Shown here piece after piece: positions 1 to 12,355 of a DNA stretch of 64,000 nucleotides. The notes below the pieces were generated by a model. That model saw only the letters and a list, made by a program, of their open reading frames with translations, searched no databases and had not been told where the DNA came from. A program made the translations under genes and the position numbers. The stretch is from Cunninghamella blakesleeana (taxonomy: Eukaryota > Mucoromycota > Mucoromycetes > Mucorales > Cunninghamellaceae). Numbering within the stretch: position 1 is the first letter of the stretch; each line of letters opens with the position of its first letter. The DNA lies in NCBI GenBank assembly GCA_017871115.1, contig JAFCIZ010000001.1, positions 5,883,501 to 5,947,500 on the forward strand, given 5' to 3'.

Positions 1-84
1 AGGCATGATTATAAAATTAAGTTTGTGAAGATAGAAGAAGAAGAAAAAAAAAAGGTGAGTAAAAAAAAAATTAGCATTATCTGA
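1..84 (+). other. Possible 3' end of a plus-strand coding exon
   Basis: Frame 1 is open from the window edge to a TGA at 82-84. It reads as a lysine/glutamate-rich tail (RHDYKIKFVKIEEEE...). A donor-like AAG|GTGAGT lies at 52-60, so the exon may instead end at base 54. The fragment is too short to identify and could be chance. Confidence 0.2.
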
Positions 85-378
85 AAAAAAATCGGTCTTT
101 TAAATTTACTCGAATTGCCAAATTAGAAATACGCTTTTTTTTTATTGTTTAAAAATATATATATTTAATAATAATAAAGATAATAATAATGATAAGAATT
201 TATCAAACAAATAATTACAAAGATAATAATAATGAAACATGATTAAAAAAAAAAAAAAAAAAAACTAATTTAAGTAAAATACAACGTAAAAATAAAATAT
301 AAAAACGTACATACGTAACTTGCGTATAAAAAATAAAAATAAATAGTAAAAAAATACCTACATATGTAAATGATCATG
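85..378. other. AT-rich non-coding stretch
   Basis: It holds A-tracts and ATA/TAA repeats. It probably carries the 3' region of the PH-domain gene, which ends at 379 on the minus strand. No gene or structured RNA was recognised. Confidence 0.5.
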
Positions 379-1034
379 TTATTTTTTCATATATAAATTT
401 GGTATACTTGGCAAAGGTAAAGCAGTTATTGGGGGAGGAAGAGATTCATTTAATTTTTTATTATGGTCTATAATTGTATCATCTTCAAAATCAAATAATT
501 CATCATTAACCCATTCTTTATGTTGAAGATGGGGATCCATAAATGATTTATCCCAATTATTATTATTATTATTATCAAAAGGGTCTACAGTAGTAGATAC
601 CTGATCAATCCTACTATGTTGGTCTTTTTTCAATTTATTATCATCATTTTTAATACTAAAAATAGGCTCATGCCGTATTATTTGTTGCTGATGTTTTTTA
701 ATAGTCGATAATGATTTTGAAATTAAATTAGATGATGATGATTTTGTTTTAGAAAGAATATTTAAATGATTAGAGGCCGTTGATGATGAATGAGGAGGAG
801 GAGGAGGAGGGTGGCCTAAAATAGATTGTGCTCGAGAACTAGCCGATGAAGATAGGGATGCTTCAGATGGTAAACTATCTAAAGATTCAGTAGAGGATCG
901 ATAAGGTTTTAATTTAGGTGATAAAGAAGATGATAAAGAGGATATATGTTGCTGGTGAATGTGAATTTGTTGAGCAGCTGCTGTAATAGTAGATGATGCT
1001 GATATAGTTGATGCTGATGATGAAGGTATCCATA

Positions 1035-1073
<39 letters not shown>

Positions 1074-1626
1074 TGGTACGATCGTTAAGATTAAGTAAAT
1101 CTAAATATTTATCCAAGACACTATAGTCGTCATTTATTATTGTTGATGATGATGATGATGATAAGGAATTTAATTCTTCACAATGATCATGACATAACCC
1201 CTTAAAATACTTTAATTTTAAATTAATCATGTCTATCCAATATTGACAGTCTTGTTCATTATCAGCACTAAAACTATGTGTACGATGTGATTTGCAATGA
1301 GTGGTAATCCGAAAACTGTATGGATGTTGCTTAGAATGTTGTCTTTCTGCTGAATGGAAATGTTTCAAGTCAATAATACCTGCTGGCCGAAGATCATCCT
1401 AATCCAATTTAATTTTTTTTAAAAAAATATATATATAGAAAAAAAAAATTAAATTTATGTTTAAATGCTATTTTTTATTACTTTATCATTTTATTATTTT
1501 TTTTACCTTATGTTTATAATAACGTAATTCGTTATTAGTTAGAATGCAATATCTCTTATGACGACTTGATGATAAGCTGAGTAAAGTATTTTTTGATAGC
1601 CATCCTTCCGCAATATCGCCTGTCAT
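379..1626 (-). CDS. PH-domain protein with low-complexity tail
   Basis: There are two exons (1626-1507 and 1398-379) joined in phase 0 by a 108-nt GT-AG intron, giving about 379 aa. Residues about 3-85 form a pleckstrin-homology domain. It starts with the first-strand EGWLSK and RHKRYCIL, and the intron falls between the third and fourth strands. It ends in the typical C-terminal helix with its conserved Trp (DCQYWIDMINLKLK). The remaining ~290 residues are Ser/Asn/Pro rich, with a run of Asn codons at about 1039-1073 and a proline run, so they are probably disordered. PH domains usually bind phosphoinositides or partner proteins at membranes. The exact role is unknown. The start is uncertain: the chosen ATG overlaps an acceptor-like ACAG|GC, so a further 5' exon is possible. 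Confidence 0.75.
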
Positions 1627-2144
1627 ATTTTAATTATATATATACTTATATATATATATATATGTATGGATGTGTTAAATGGATAATGATGATGAGTATG
1701 ATAGATTAAGAAGGGAAAAAGGAAAAGGAAGAAAAAAAAAAAAAGTGAAAAGAAAAGGAAAGAGAGAGAAAGAGAAATGAAATGAAAAAGGAAAGGTGTA
1801 TTAAAAAAAAAAAAAACTGAAGAAAAAAAAGAAAAGTGAAACAAGAGGAATGATAAAAAGATTACAATAAAAATTTTAAGGGTCATTCTATTTTTAAAAA
1901 AGCGCAACCTATGATATGATTTCGCTTTAGTTCATGTAATGGAGGATCTGACAACATCCAAAAAAATTTCTTGTCATACACGTGGTGCTATGTGTGTTAC
2001 TAAGACAACCCATTCGTTCTTTAACAATTAGATAAGCACGGATTACAATAAAAACTTCATACATTGATAACATATATCTTTATTAAATTAATGACGTTGT
2101 TGGATGATGATGATGTTGATCCCCTTTTTTTTTTAGTTTTAGCT
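1627..2144. promoter_or_regulatory. Spacer and likely promoter of the PH-domain gene
   Basis: These 518 bp lie between two minus-strand genes. A strongly strand-biased tract (purine on +, pyrimidine on -) at about 1705-1860 lies just upstream of the PH gene start, resembling the CT-rich leaders in front of other genes here. A short minus-strand frame starting with MGC at 2013 could be an alternative first exon (see findings). Confidence 0.4.
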
Positions 2145-2754
2145 TTATAATTTGAGACAGCGTTGTAATCTAATTAAGTAGACATCTTTTAGCTTCTTTT
2201 CCATTGTTTCTAATAATAGTGATGAGTCGTTAACGTGTGCCAGTAGCTGTAAATTTTCCATTTCATACTTTAATTCGTTTTCTAATGAACAGTAATCGAG
2301 GTTACACCTAGCCTTGGAAATTTTTGATAAAATCTATATAAATAAAACAAAGTAATAAAATAAAATAAAAATTTTTGTCAGATTGTGATCATAATAAAAT
2401 AACTTTAAAAAAATAGTTTATAATTACCACTATTTCTGGATATATCACACCATCTATTAACTTTATTCGTTTATGAATTTCAGCTATTCTCCAACAATCG
2501 TCTAAAAAAGCAATGAAACAATAAAAATAAAAAAAAGTAAGAATAGTGAAAAATGGATTATTAATAATAAATATATATATATTTTTTTCCCGTTTAAATC
2601 TAATTTACTTATTTCCACGGCTTTTAAAAGGTTTATAAATAAAAGTTTCATGACATCTAAGCTTGAAGTGGAAATGTGAGTCAAATGATCAACATAATAC
2701 AGCTGGAAGTCAACGGACCGATACGTCAAATTTAACCTATCAAAAACCTAGACA

Positions 2755-2798
<44 letters not shown>

Positions 2799-4477
2799 GG
2801 ATTCTAATTACCTATTTCTATTTTTATTTTAGATGATCGTGATTTCTTTTTATATACCATTGATATCATAGAACAATAAGAGTAGCATCTAAATAAAGTA
2901 ATTAAAAATAAAGTGCATATGAAATGTTAATCAACTACTGCGCATTATATTTTATTTTATCCGTATTTTTTTATTTTTGTTTTTATTTTTTCATGTGTTA
3001 CTGGATTACTTTTGCTTATCTTCTTGAATTTTGTAGGCAAGGATATATAATAAAATGGATAATTTTTCAGATAAGTTATGAACCCCCGTGACAGTTGTAT
3101 TTATTTGAGCAAACGCATGAGCAGATTCTTCCAAAAATGATATAGACAATGGTAACTCTTTTGATTCTTCTATCAATTGTTCACATTTATTTATCAATGT
3201 ATCAATACTCAATTTATCTAAACTCTATAAGAATCAAAAAAAAAAAAAAGTTATATTATTAATTTATGTTATTATTATTATTATTATTTTTATTATTGTT
3301 ATCTTATCTTATTTTCATTATTCTATATTTATATGTAATTATTACTTGAGCTAAATTTAATAAGGTTTGCTTATTAATATAATGCCTTTCTTCTAAAATT
3401 AATAAATACTGATCATAAGCCATTTCCATCGATTTATCATAAATACAATAGAGACGCGCTAAATATAATCTTGCCTTCCAATGAATATCATTATTTTGTT
3501 TCAATTTGATGATTTCAAGTAGAGACATTGCAGTATACAAAGGTTGTTTTTGTAAATAAAATTCTTTATAATCATAAAATAAAATAAACAAACAAAAAAT
3601 GTAATAAAATTTATTTTAATTATATATATATTTGAAAATCAACTTTTATATTAATATAATATTACCTTTGGATAGGTCCATATATGACACTACGGCTGAT
3701 GCATGGTTCAACTTTGATATAGCTTCTAGTTTTTGTAATGCCTCTAATAAATAAATAAAAAACAGTAGAATTTAGATACAAAAACTTTTTATGTTACAAC
3801 CTTTATTTTTTAATGATATTTCTATTAATATGTTACCAGTTGCTGCAGGATTTTTCATTTCATTTTTTTGATTTTCGTCTTTTATAACAGGTTGCTTTGT
3901 AGCTACAAATATAAAAAATTATTGCAAGTACAATATAGTATATTAGTTTTAAATGTATTTTCCTTGTTATTATATATACATATATATTAAAATAAAATAT
4001 ATGTATATATATATAAAACTTACATTTTTTTCCACTAGCAGTTCCTGAAGCTTTTTTTACAGCTGCAATATGTTTAGCACTTTTTAGGTGGTTTTGCATA
4101 GTTGCTTCATTATTAAATTTTTTTTTACAAGCTTTACAATATAAATCATTATTATTGTCTTTGGTTGGAGTTGTATTATTTTTAGTTGAATTTAATGGTA
4201 TATTATTGTTGCTCTTGTTATTATTATTATTATTATTATTTTGTATAGTTGCTCCATTTGATTTTGAAGATCTATCAATCAGTTGGTGCTCATAAGGTTG
4301 AATTTGGAAAGTTTGAAAAACTATATCGAAATTAATATATAGTTTAGATTAACTTGATAAAATATGATCATTACTATTACTTTGATCCACATTATTTTCA
4401 AAATAAAATAATAATCCTTTACCGTTTAATGAAGAAATATCGAGCTCAGGATCGTATAAAGGAAGTATATTTGACAT
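2145..4477 (-). CDS. U1/JAZ-type C2H2 zinc-finger protein with helical C-terminal region
   Basis: This is a multi-exon gene with about nine exons, reconstructed by phase matching from ATG at 4477 to TAA at 2145. The N-terminus (MSNILPLYDPELDISSLNG) is followed by an Asn-rich linker and one C2H2 finger, YCKACKKKFNNEATMQNHLK...H, of the spacing found in RNA-binding U1/JAZ fingers. After a Lys-rich segment come several exons of amphipathic helices, one of which (HWKARLYLARLYCIYDKSM) looks like a TPR/PCI-type solenoid. I do not recognise the family, so no function is assigned. The first donor is ambiguous: GTAAAG at about 4422, GTAATA at about 4378 or GTTAAT at 4353 all preserve frame. One late exon is best read with a GTATAT donor near 2848. 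A 37-base A-run lies in the following intron. Confidence 0.6.
2761..2797. repeat. 37-base poly(A) run
   Basis: An uninterrupted A homopolymer lies within an intron of the zinc-finger gene. On the coding (minus) strand it is a poly(T) run lying in the polypyrimidine position upstream of the acceptor at about 2751. Confidence 0.9.
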
Positions 4478-4737
4478 ATTAATATATTTTTTAAAAAACA
4501 GAAAAAATTGAGAAAGAAAAAAAAAAGTATGGCACACTTTTTTTTTTTATTTCTTAGTTTTTAAATACCGCTCTTTTTTTTTAAAATAAAAATGACGTGG
4601 AGACTACGCGTATATTTTTTATTCTTTCCTCCATTATTTTTTTTTACTTTTACACTTTTTCTACTTTCATCCTGTAATAAGTTTATATACATATATATAT
4701 ATTTCTTTTATTACATTTAATTATAATTTAAATCACT
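4478..4737. promoter_or_regulatory. Divergent promoter between the zinc-finger gene and RPN3
   Basis: These 260 bp separate two divergent start codons. They contain T-rich tracts on both strands, a CRE-like TGACGTGG (4593-4600) and an MluI-box-like ACGCGT (4606-4611). No PACE box (GGTGGCAAA), the yeast proteasome-gene element, was seen. The role of the motifs is inferred from sequence similarity only. Confidence 0.45.
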
Positions 4738-6845
4738 ATGGTAAATTCAGAACAAAAGGAAAAGGTGGCTGGCCAAGTCGAAGATATGGAAGTCGAAGTC
4801 GATCCAGCTACAGCTCAACTCCAATTAGAAAAAGATGCAGCAACTTCTTTATCAAATGGTATATATATAAAATAAAAAAGCATTACAAAAAAATGAATGA
4901 TAAATAAAAACATAGCAAAGAGATGGATCACATGAAAAAATAAAAGTATTTTATCAGTAGCATCGTATTTATTTAATATATAATATATTAATTTATTTTT
5001 ATTTTATTACTGAATTATGCACCTGATAGATTTAAAGCGTAACTGTACTTTACTTGAAAGAGCTGTTGATACCATTGAATCTCGTTTCACCACACGTGTT
5101 TTACGTACCCTTCCTTCAATTCGTCGTCGTTTAACCTCACCTGTATTAGCACAAATTATTTCTGAATATTATGGTTCAGGTATACTAAATAGATATATGG
5201 ATATAAATGTTTTTTTTTATTACGTACGATATACTTGAAAAATAATAATACTATTATTATTATTATTATATATTAAATAGACGAAAGAAAAAATACTCTT
5301 TTACAAGCTTTAGGCGAAGTAAGTTGAAATGATATTAAATTACAAATATAATAGGGAGTATAAATGTAAATAGTAATACATCAATTAAAAACTTACATGT
5401 GTTCATTTTTTTAATTGTGTTTATAGGATGTACAAACTTTAGAATCTGAAACTCCTGATAAAAAATCAACTATCTTACCTGAAATTGATATATATTTACA
5501 CTTAAATGTACTCATTTATTTATTGGATAAAAATGAATTGGAAAAGGTAATTTTTTATACAACATGAATACATATAATAAATATTTATAACTATACCAAT
5601 TATGAAAATACATATTCATATAAATAAATTAATTTTAATGGATTCCTATATATAAATATTTATTACAGGGTTTACTTTTGGCCAACAATACTGTAGACAG
5701 ATTAGTACCTTTAAATCGCCGTACTTTAGATTTATTAGCTGCACGTATTTACTTTTATCACGCTCGCTTCTATGAATTAACTAATCGCTTGGCTGAAATT
5801 CGACCGTAAGTCTTTTTATTTTATTTTTTAGGATCATATAAATTAATAATTAAAGGAATCGAGTACTTAAATATATACACATATATATACAATCATAGTC
5901 TCCAATTAGCTGCTCATAAAACTGCCAGTTTACGACATGATGATGAAACTCAAGCCACTTTACTCAACTTGTTATTACGAAACTACTTTGTACATGATTT
6001 ATATGATCAAGCAGATAAACTTCTTTCTAAAAGTACTTTCCCTGAAAATGCTGGTAACAATCAAGCTGCTCGTTATGCTTATTATTTAGGCCGTATTAAA
6101 GCTCTTCAATTGGATTACACTTCAGCCCACACATACCTTATTCAAGCTATTCGTAAAGCACCTCAAAATACTGTCACTGCTGGATTCCAACAAACTGTAA
6201 TAATATATTAAATATATATATATATACCCATACATAAAATTAAATTAAAAGAAAAAGGTTTTTAAGTAATTAATCATCAATATATTTTTTATTTTTTTTT
6301 ATTTTAAAATAGGTTCAAAAATTTTCAATTGTTGTGCAATTATTAATGGGTGAAATTCCTGAACGATCCTTATTTAGACAACCTGTATTGAAAAAAGCAC
6401 TCATTCCATATCTTCATATAACTCAAGGTAAATTATATATAAAAAAAGCACAAAATAGTGCAAGAGAAATGATCAACTAATTTTATTATAATTATTATAA
6501 TTATAATTATTATTCTATTTATTTACATCAATATATAGCTGTTCGTGTTGGTGATTTGAACAAATTCCAAGAAGGATTAGCTCAATTTGGCGACGCTTTC
6601 AAGAAGGATAAAACATATACACTCATTCTTCGTTTACGCCATAACGTTATTAAGACTGGTATTCGTATGATTAGTTTATCATATTCAAAAATTTCTTTAA
6701 GGGATATTTGTATCAAGTTACATTTGGATAGTGAAGAAGATGCCCAATTCATTGTTGCCAAGGCTATTAGAGACGGTGTTATTGATGCCACTTTAGATCA
6801 TAGTCATGGATATATGAAGAGCAAAGTAATAATAACAATATTAAT

Positions 6846-6900
<55 letters not shown>

Positions 6901-7209
6901 GTGGAAATAACAATAGTTCTAATAAATACATTTATTTTATTTTATTTATTTATATTATTACTATAATTACTTTAGGAAATTGTTGATATTTATTCTACTA
7001 ACGAACCACAATTAGCTTTCCATCAACGTATAAGTTTCTGTTTGAATCTTCATAACGATGCTGTCAAGGCAATGCGATTCCCCTTGGATGCACACCGTAA
7101 AGAGTTAGCAAGTGCTGAAGAAGCAAGAGAGCGTGAAAAGGAATTAGCTCAAGAAATTGCTGACGGTGGAGATATGGATGGTGATGATGATATGGATTTT
7201 TATGAATAA
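4738..7209 (+). CDS. RPN3: 26S proteasome regulatory subunit Rpn3 (PSMD3)
   Basis: Rpn3 is a non-ATPase lid subunit of the 19S regulatory particle, with a TPR-like N-terminal half and a C-terminal PCI domain that scaffolds the lid. Nine exons were resolved: 4738-4858, 5030-5179, 5281-5318, 5427-5546, 5669-5805, 5899-6196, 6313-6427, 6539-6825 and 6976-7209. They total 1,500 nt (499 aa), close to the usual family length. Diagnostic stretches are [17 protein letters not shown] near the N-terminus, [19 protein letters not shown] in the helical repeats, and a PCI winged helix containing [19 protein letters not shown]. The protein ends in an acidic tail ([10 protein letters not shown]). The start is chosen because the first exon encodes the conserved acidic leader and joins in phase. 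A (TAA)n run fills part of intron 8. The gene converges on the kelch gene. Confidence 0.95.
6848..6900. repeat. (TAA)n microsatellite
   Basis: About 17 uninterrupted trinucleotide repeats lie in the last intron of RPN3, well clear of the splice sites. Confidence 0.9.
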
Positions 7210-7647
7210 TAAATATGACCATTTATATATATTATAAATTTACTATATTCTATAGTTCAATAATTAAAAACTCATTTATATATAACAATAATAATAATAG
7301 TCATAATAATAATAAAAAGGAAAAAGGAAAAAGGAAGATAAGTGTGCTGTTTTTTAATCTTTCAATAATTATAATAATTCACGATGGTCTCATTCTATTT
7401 ATTCCAGAAATAATAATAATTATAATAATAGACTTTCATTTATTTTATACAATAGTGATGTTAATGTATTGATAAAAAAGCACTTTGTACATATCAATTA
7501 TTTCTAATTGAACATAGTCTAATAAAAACACTGTTATTAATATACGTTTGTATATATATTATGTATGTATACGATTACTTTATTTATAATCATTAAATAT
7601 TATTATTATTATTATTATATTTTAAATTAGTAAATGGTTAATAAAAA
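7210..7647. other. Convergent 3' spacer between RPN3 and the kelch gene
   Basis: This is AT-rich sequence with ATA/TAA repeats holding both 3' UTRs. AATAAA-like hexamers occur, but no discrete terminator can be called. No coding sequence was recognised. Confidence 0.6.
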
Positions 7648-10247
7648 TTAAATATCAATAGTAAAGTTGGTAATCTGTGGTAAATAAGCGTAAGAGCTGA
7701 GTTCAAGTACATATAAATCATTAAATAATCTTTTTCCATCATATCCACCAAACATAAACAATCTACTATCATACAGTAACATTGTATGATACCCCCGATT
7801 ACCAGGCGCATTCCCATATATTCGACGTACTTCCCAAGCCATAGTAACTGAAAAATAAAAATTATAAAAATATAAAGTATATAATTAAAACCATTGTTTT
7901 TTTATATTTCTTTTAACTACATATATACGATATAAAATAACAACGTCAGTAATGATAACTATGGTTTTTATTACCTAAATTTAATAAAAGTAGATCTTTG
8001 CAATATTGTGAACCGTCATGACCAGCAGTAACAAATAAATAGGAACCAACACAAACAGCAGAGTGAGAAAGACGAGGTATTTTAATATCAATGTTCAGAA
8101 CTTCCCATTTTTGAGATTCCAAATCAAATATATGTATATCACCAAAACATTCATGCCCATCACTACCACCATAGATAATTAATTTACTACCAACTAACGT
8201 TCCAGAATGATATCCACGAGCAGTTGGTTTTGGTCCGGTCTAAAATATACATTAATAAAAAAACAAATGTAAAAAATGATAACGGTTAAAAGAGTGTTAT
8301 ATTTTATTTTATTCAAATATAATAATAATAATAATAATAGTCATTAATACTTACTGTTTCCAGCACTAACCAAGACATTGTTTTAAAATTCAAAGCACAT
8401 ACATCGTTTAAAGCCCTAATTCCATCACCTCCACCAAATATATACATAGAATCATTCCACACAACTGCAACATGAGCTCGCCTTGGTGCAGGTTTAGGTC
8501 CCGTGGTTATTGGTTGCTTCCAAGTCATACTAACTAAATATATAAAAATATAAAACAATATGCATATAGGTAAATTAGTAATTAGTTAAATATATACTTA
8601 TAAATTAATAAATTATATGAAAACTATATATTTTATAATTACTTGTATCTAAAGCATAAAAATGGCTATGATAATTAGGTCCATCACCTCCACCAAAAAT
8701 ATATATGGTATTTTCATATGCAACAGCAGAATGGGCACGACAGGGGGGTGGTATATCGCCATAAACCTTTGGTTTTGTCCATGTGAAAGTATCTGAAGTT
8801 AAATAAAATAAAGAAAAATAAAATAAATATATAAAATTTACAATTAATTTACGTTTGATTATTTTTATTATTATCTCCTAATTACTATGAACTTTCTTTT
8901 CTCTTATTCAAGTATAAAAAAGAATAACCTCTTTTTTTTTCACAATACGTCAAAGGTAAAAAAAATAAAATATGAATACAAATCATCGTAAATTGTCATC
9001 TCCTTTGATCATTATATGACAATGATCATCACAGAAATACTCCTCTTCTTTTTCTTTCTCTTTCTCTTCCCCTCCCCCTCCTTTTTTTTTTTATTATATT
9101 CCTTATTTGTTTTATTTTATTACCTAATTCTAAAGTATATAAAGAATTTAAACAAGTTTTACTATCGGTTCCACCAAAGACATACATTAATTCCCCAATG
9201 ATGACGCTTGTATGAGCACGGGTAGGTTTTGGTATCTTGCCATAAACTGTAGGTAAAGTCCAATACATAGCACCAGTTCCTACCACCATTGCATCCCCTT
9301 GCCCTGAAATGCTTTCCCTTTTTTCAAACTTTTTACTTGTAGAAGAGATATCAGAAAAGGACGTTGTTATTGATGTTGGTGTTGGTGGAGGTTGTGATCT
9401 AAATGAATTGGCTTGTTTAGAAGCTACAATAAAAGATCATGTAATATATAAATATATATATAAATCAGCATTAAACACCTAAAAAATATCATGACTTCGT
9501 ACATAGACCTTTTTTTTTCTCCTTTTCTATGTATATTTTTTATTTTTACATTGAGTGTTAGGATCGGTTGATCTTGCACGGGTCATAACTGAAGTTATCA
9601 AAGGAGAACCATTAACGGAATAAGAAAAATGATCACTTGTACTTCTAGGCCCCATAGTAGTTTTTTTTTGTTCATTATGAATACCATTATTACTATTATT
9701 ATTATTATTATTACTATGATTATTATTAGTTGAATATCCTTCGTTGTATCTATGTTCTTTATTATACCCAGGCAAAGAAAAAGATTCTTGCATGGCAAAA
9801 CTAGTAGGCGGTACACGTTTCATTCCTTCATTACTATACATATAAAAGAAAGAAAAAAAGAAAAAAAAGAAAAAAAAAGGAAAGGAAATTAATATTATAA
9901 ATTAAGAGAGAAGATATAATACAACATATTCTAAAATTCAAAATAATGGAATATTTCTCAGCTAGATTGTTTTTTGCATTTAATTCTTTTTACCTAAAGG
10001 TACCTGCTGTAGATGAAGGTGATAGTTGCTTTGAACGATTAATATTTGAAGTTGGAGAGGAAGATTGTTTTGTTTGAGTGGGATGGTGATTGGTTGATAA
10101 GGAGCGTTTTACTCTAGAAAATAAACTTGAACTTGTATTACTTCCGCTACTACTATTACTTGAAGTACTTGTAAATGAAACGGTTGATCCGACTACTAAA
10201 GATGATGCATAATCTTGTAATCGTCTCTTTTGTTGAGATTGTGTCAT
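7648..10247 (-). CDS. Kelch-repeat protein
   Basis: Seven exons in consistent phase run from ATG at 10247 to TAA at 7648 and encode roughly 570 aa. The first ~200 residues are Ser/Thr/Asn rich and probably disordered. The rest is a kelch beta-propeller of six recognisable blades, each with the double-glycine signature (YVFGGTDS, YIFGGGDG twice, IIYGGSDG, FVTAGHDG, FMFGGYDG) and preceding RxxH/RGYH turns. One blade has lost the double glycine (TAGHDG). The architecture recalls fungal polarity and signalling kelch proteins (Tea1/Kel1/Ral2 types) and animal Rab9-effector or LZTR1-like propellers. No coiled coil, BTB or other partner domain is visible, so the specific ortholog is not assigned. 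Confidence 0.85.
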
Positions 10248-12355
10248 CCAATAATATAATTTATATTAATGGCTAGTATGATATATATTTTAATATAATC
10301 TATTTTTTATTTTATAAGAAAGCAAGAAAGAAAGAAAAAAATTAAAAGAGGAAGAAGAAAAAAAATCAAGTACAAAAAAAAATTTATATTTTTTTTAAAG
10401 TTCATTCCTAAAACGGATGATTGTACTACCTAGATTTCATTTTTTGATTATTTTTTCATTTCTTTTCCCCACGTAGTCCATATAAATAAATAAGAGTCGG
10501 CAGTAGAAATAAAGAATATTAATAATAATAGTTATTTTTTTTATTGTTTTTAAGTTTGTTGAGATTTTTTTGGTTGATGTTTGATTTGAACAATAAAGTT
10601 CATATGTAGGTACTATTTTTTTTCTTTATTTAAATCATGGTAGCTATATAAAGTAATTATTGTATATTTCTTATCAAATAAGAATTTATCTTTGTCCACT
10701 TGACAAAAATAAAATTATATTGAAACATTTAGATTATTTTCACAAGTGATCATAACACATAGATGCTAATTAAAAAAGTACAATGTACAATGATCTTTTT
10801 TTTAAAAAAAAATTAAAAAGCCTTCGATTTACTTGATATAAATAAAAAGTTGCCGAGAATTCTAATTATTCTTCTTATACATGATAGGACTGCGTACATT
10901 AGTATCAGAATTAAAATGTAATTAATGGATGAATAAACCAAAAAAGGTAATCACTACACATTTCAGTGCATAAAAGCTATGTATGTATCTTTACAAACTT
11001 GATGTTTTCGATAACTATATGTATATATACATATTAGAATAAATAATAATCTCATTCTATTTATGATAGCGTAGTTAATGTTATATTTATTACTGTTTAA
11101 CCTTTTCTTATTTTAAAAAAAATATATGAAAAGCTCAGTTGTTTATTCGTATTTTTTAAAAAAAAATACTAAAATTTGAACTTCTGTGAAAGATTAGCAT
11201 TATATAATAAAACCATCAGTAAATTAATATATCGAGACAAAGTAAACATTTAAAAAAAGAATTAGTATGTAAATATTTGGTTTTTATTTATTGAATAATA
11301 ATATAATAAAAATTGCAATAACAAAAATACAACTAAATAGTTTATTTTTATAGTTACAAAACCTAATCAAAAGAAAATAAAAATAAATAAATACAAATGC
11401 TTCTATTATGTTTTTAATATTTACTTTTCTTGGTTAGTTACAATAGAAATCAGTAAAAAGGTTGTCGGTCACAAAGTATCCGAGTTAGCATGAAATAAAA
11501 ATTATCTCATCTTATTTCTATTGTAACCTACGCTTCTTTATATTTTATTTTTTGTTATCTTTACCTATTATATTAATATTGCTAGAAGCATTTTCAATAT
11601 AAAGAAAGCTAGTAACTGATGAAAAGAATTAATAGCCTATTATAAAAATAAAAGTAAAATGAAATGAATAAAGTTATTTTTCAAAATATATATTTTTTTA
11701 AAATAAAATCAAACTAGATAATGATATTATTATAAAATCAGTAAAATTGTTTGGCAAAAGCTGGTATTATCGACATGTAGCCTTTCCGCCTGGGGCGACA
11801 GCGTTCATCATAATAATAATAAATCATATATCTAGAGAAAAACCAAATATATATATAAATATTTACCTTTTAAATATTGATAGTTGACAAAAGTGAAAAA
11901 AAAGGAAGAAAATTTTATAAAAAAATTATACGAGGGGGCTTTTTATAGATTCAGTAAAAAATTTATTGGACTGTCTACAAATATTGCATTTTTATTGGTT
12001 AAAATAAATTTTTGTGGCTTCACAAAAGGGTTTTATTTTTAAATAAAGAATCCTAGTAGTTTATTGAATAAACTTGCAAATAAGTTGCAATTTATGTATG
12101 TACTTCTTTGTATACATACTATGTAAAATATCATCAGTATAAAAAAATTAATAATCGTTATTTTTTAATATACGTTTTTTTTTTCTTTTTTTAACCAAAC
12201 TGATTGAATGTATATGATAGCTCAGTCTGAACTCCGCCAACTATGTTTACCATATTTTTTATAAAATGAATGATGTATTTATAGTTTTATTTATAAAGTA
12301 AATAAATAAATTAAATTTAATGATATATATATATATATATTTATATTTTCTAGTT
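10248..12355. other. 2.1-kb gene-free stretch
   Basis: This very AT-rich region lies between two minus-strand genes. The left part (10248-10550) has the CT/GA-rich strand bias expected of the kelch promoter. The right end would carry the 3' UTR of the acetyltransferase gene. No long or spliceable frame was found. A short relatively GC-rich island at about 11750-11812 stands out (see findings). Confidence 0.6.

Noticed and set aside
1623..1907. Phe-rich minus-strand frame of 94 codons
   Set aside because: It is a translation of the T/C-rich leader upstream of the PH gene; low complexity only.
9016..9201. Phe/Leu-rich plus-strand frame
   Set aside because: It is antisense to a purine-rich intron and exon of the kelch gene.
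11185..11215. U6 snRNA-like AGATTAGCAT
   Set aside because: The following U6 core is absent and there is no ACAGAG box in place.
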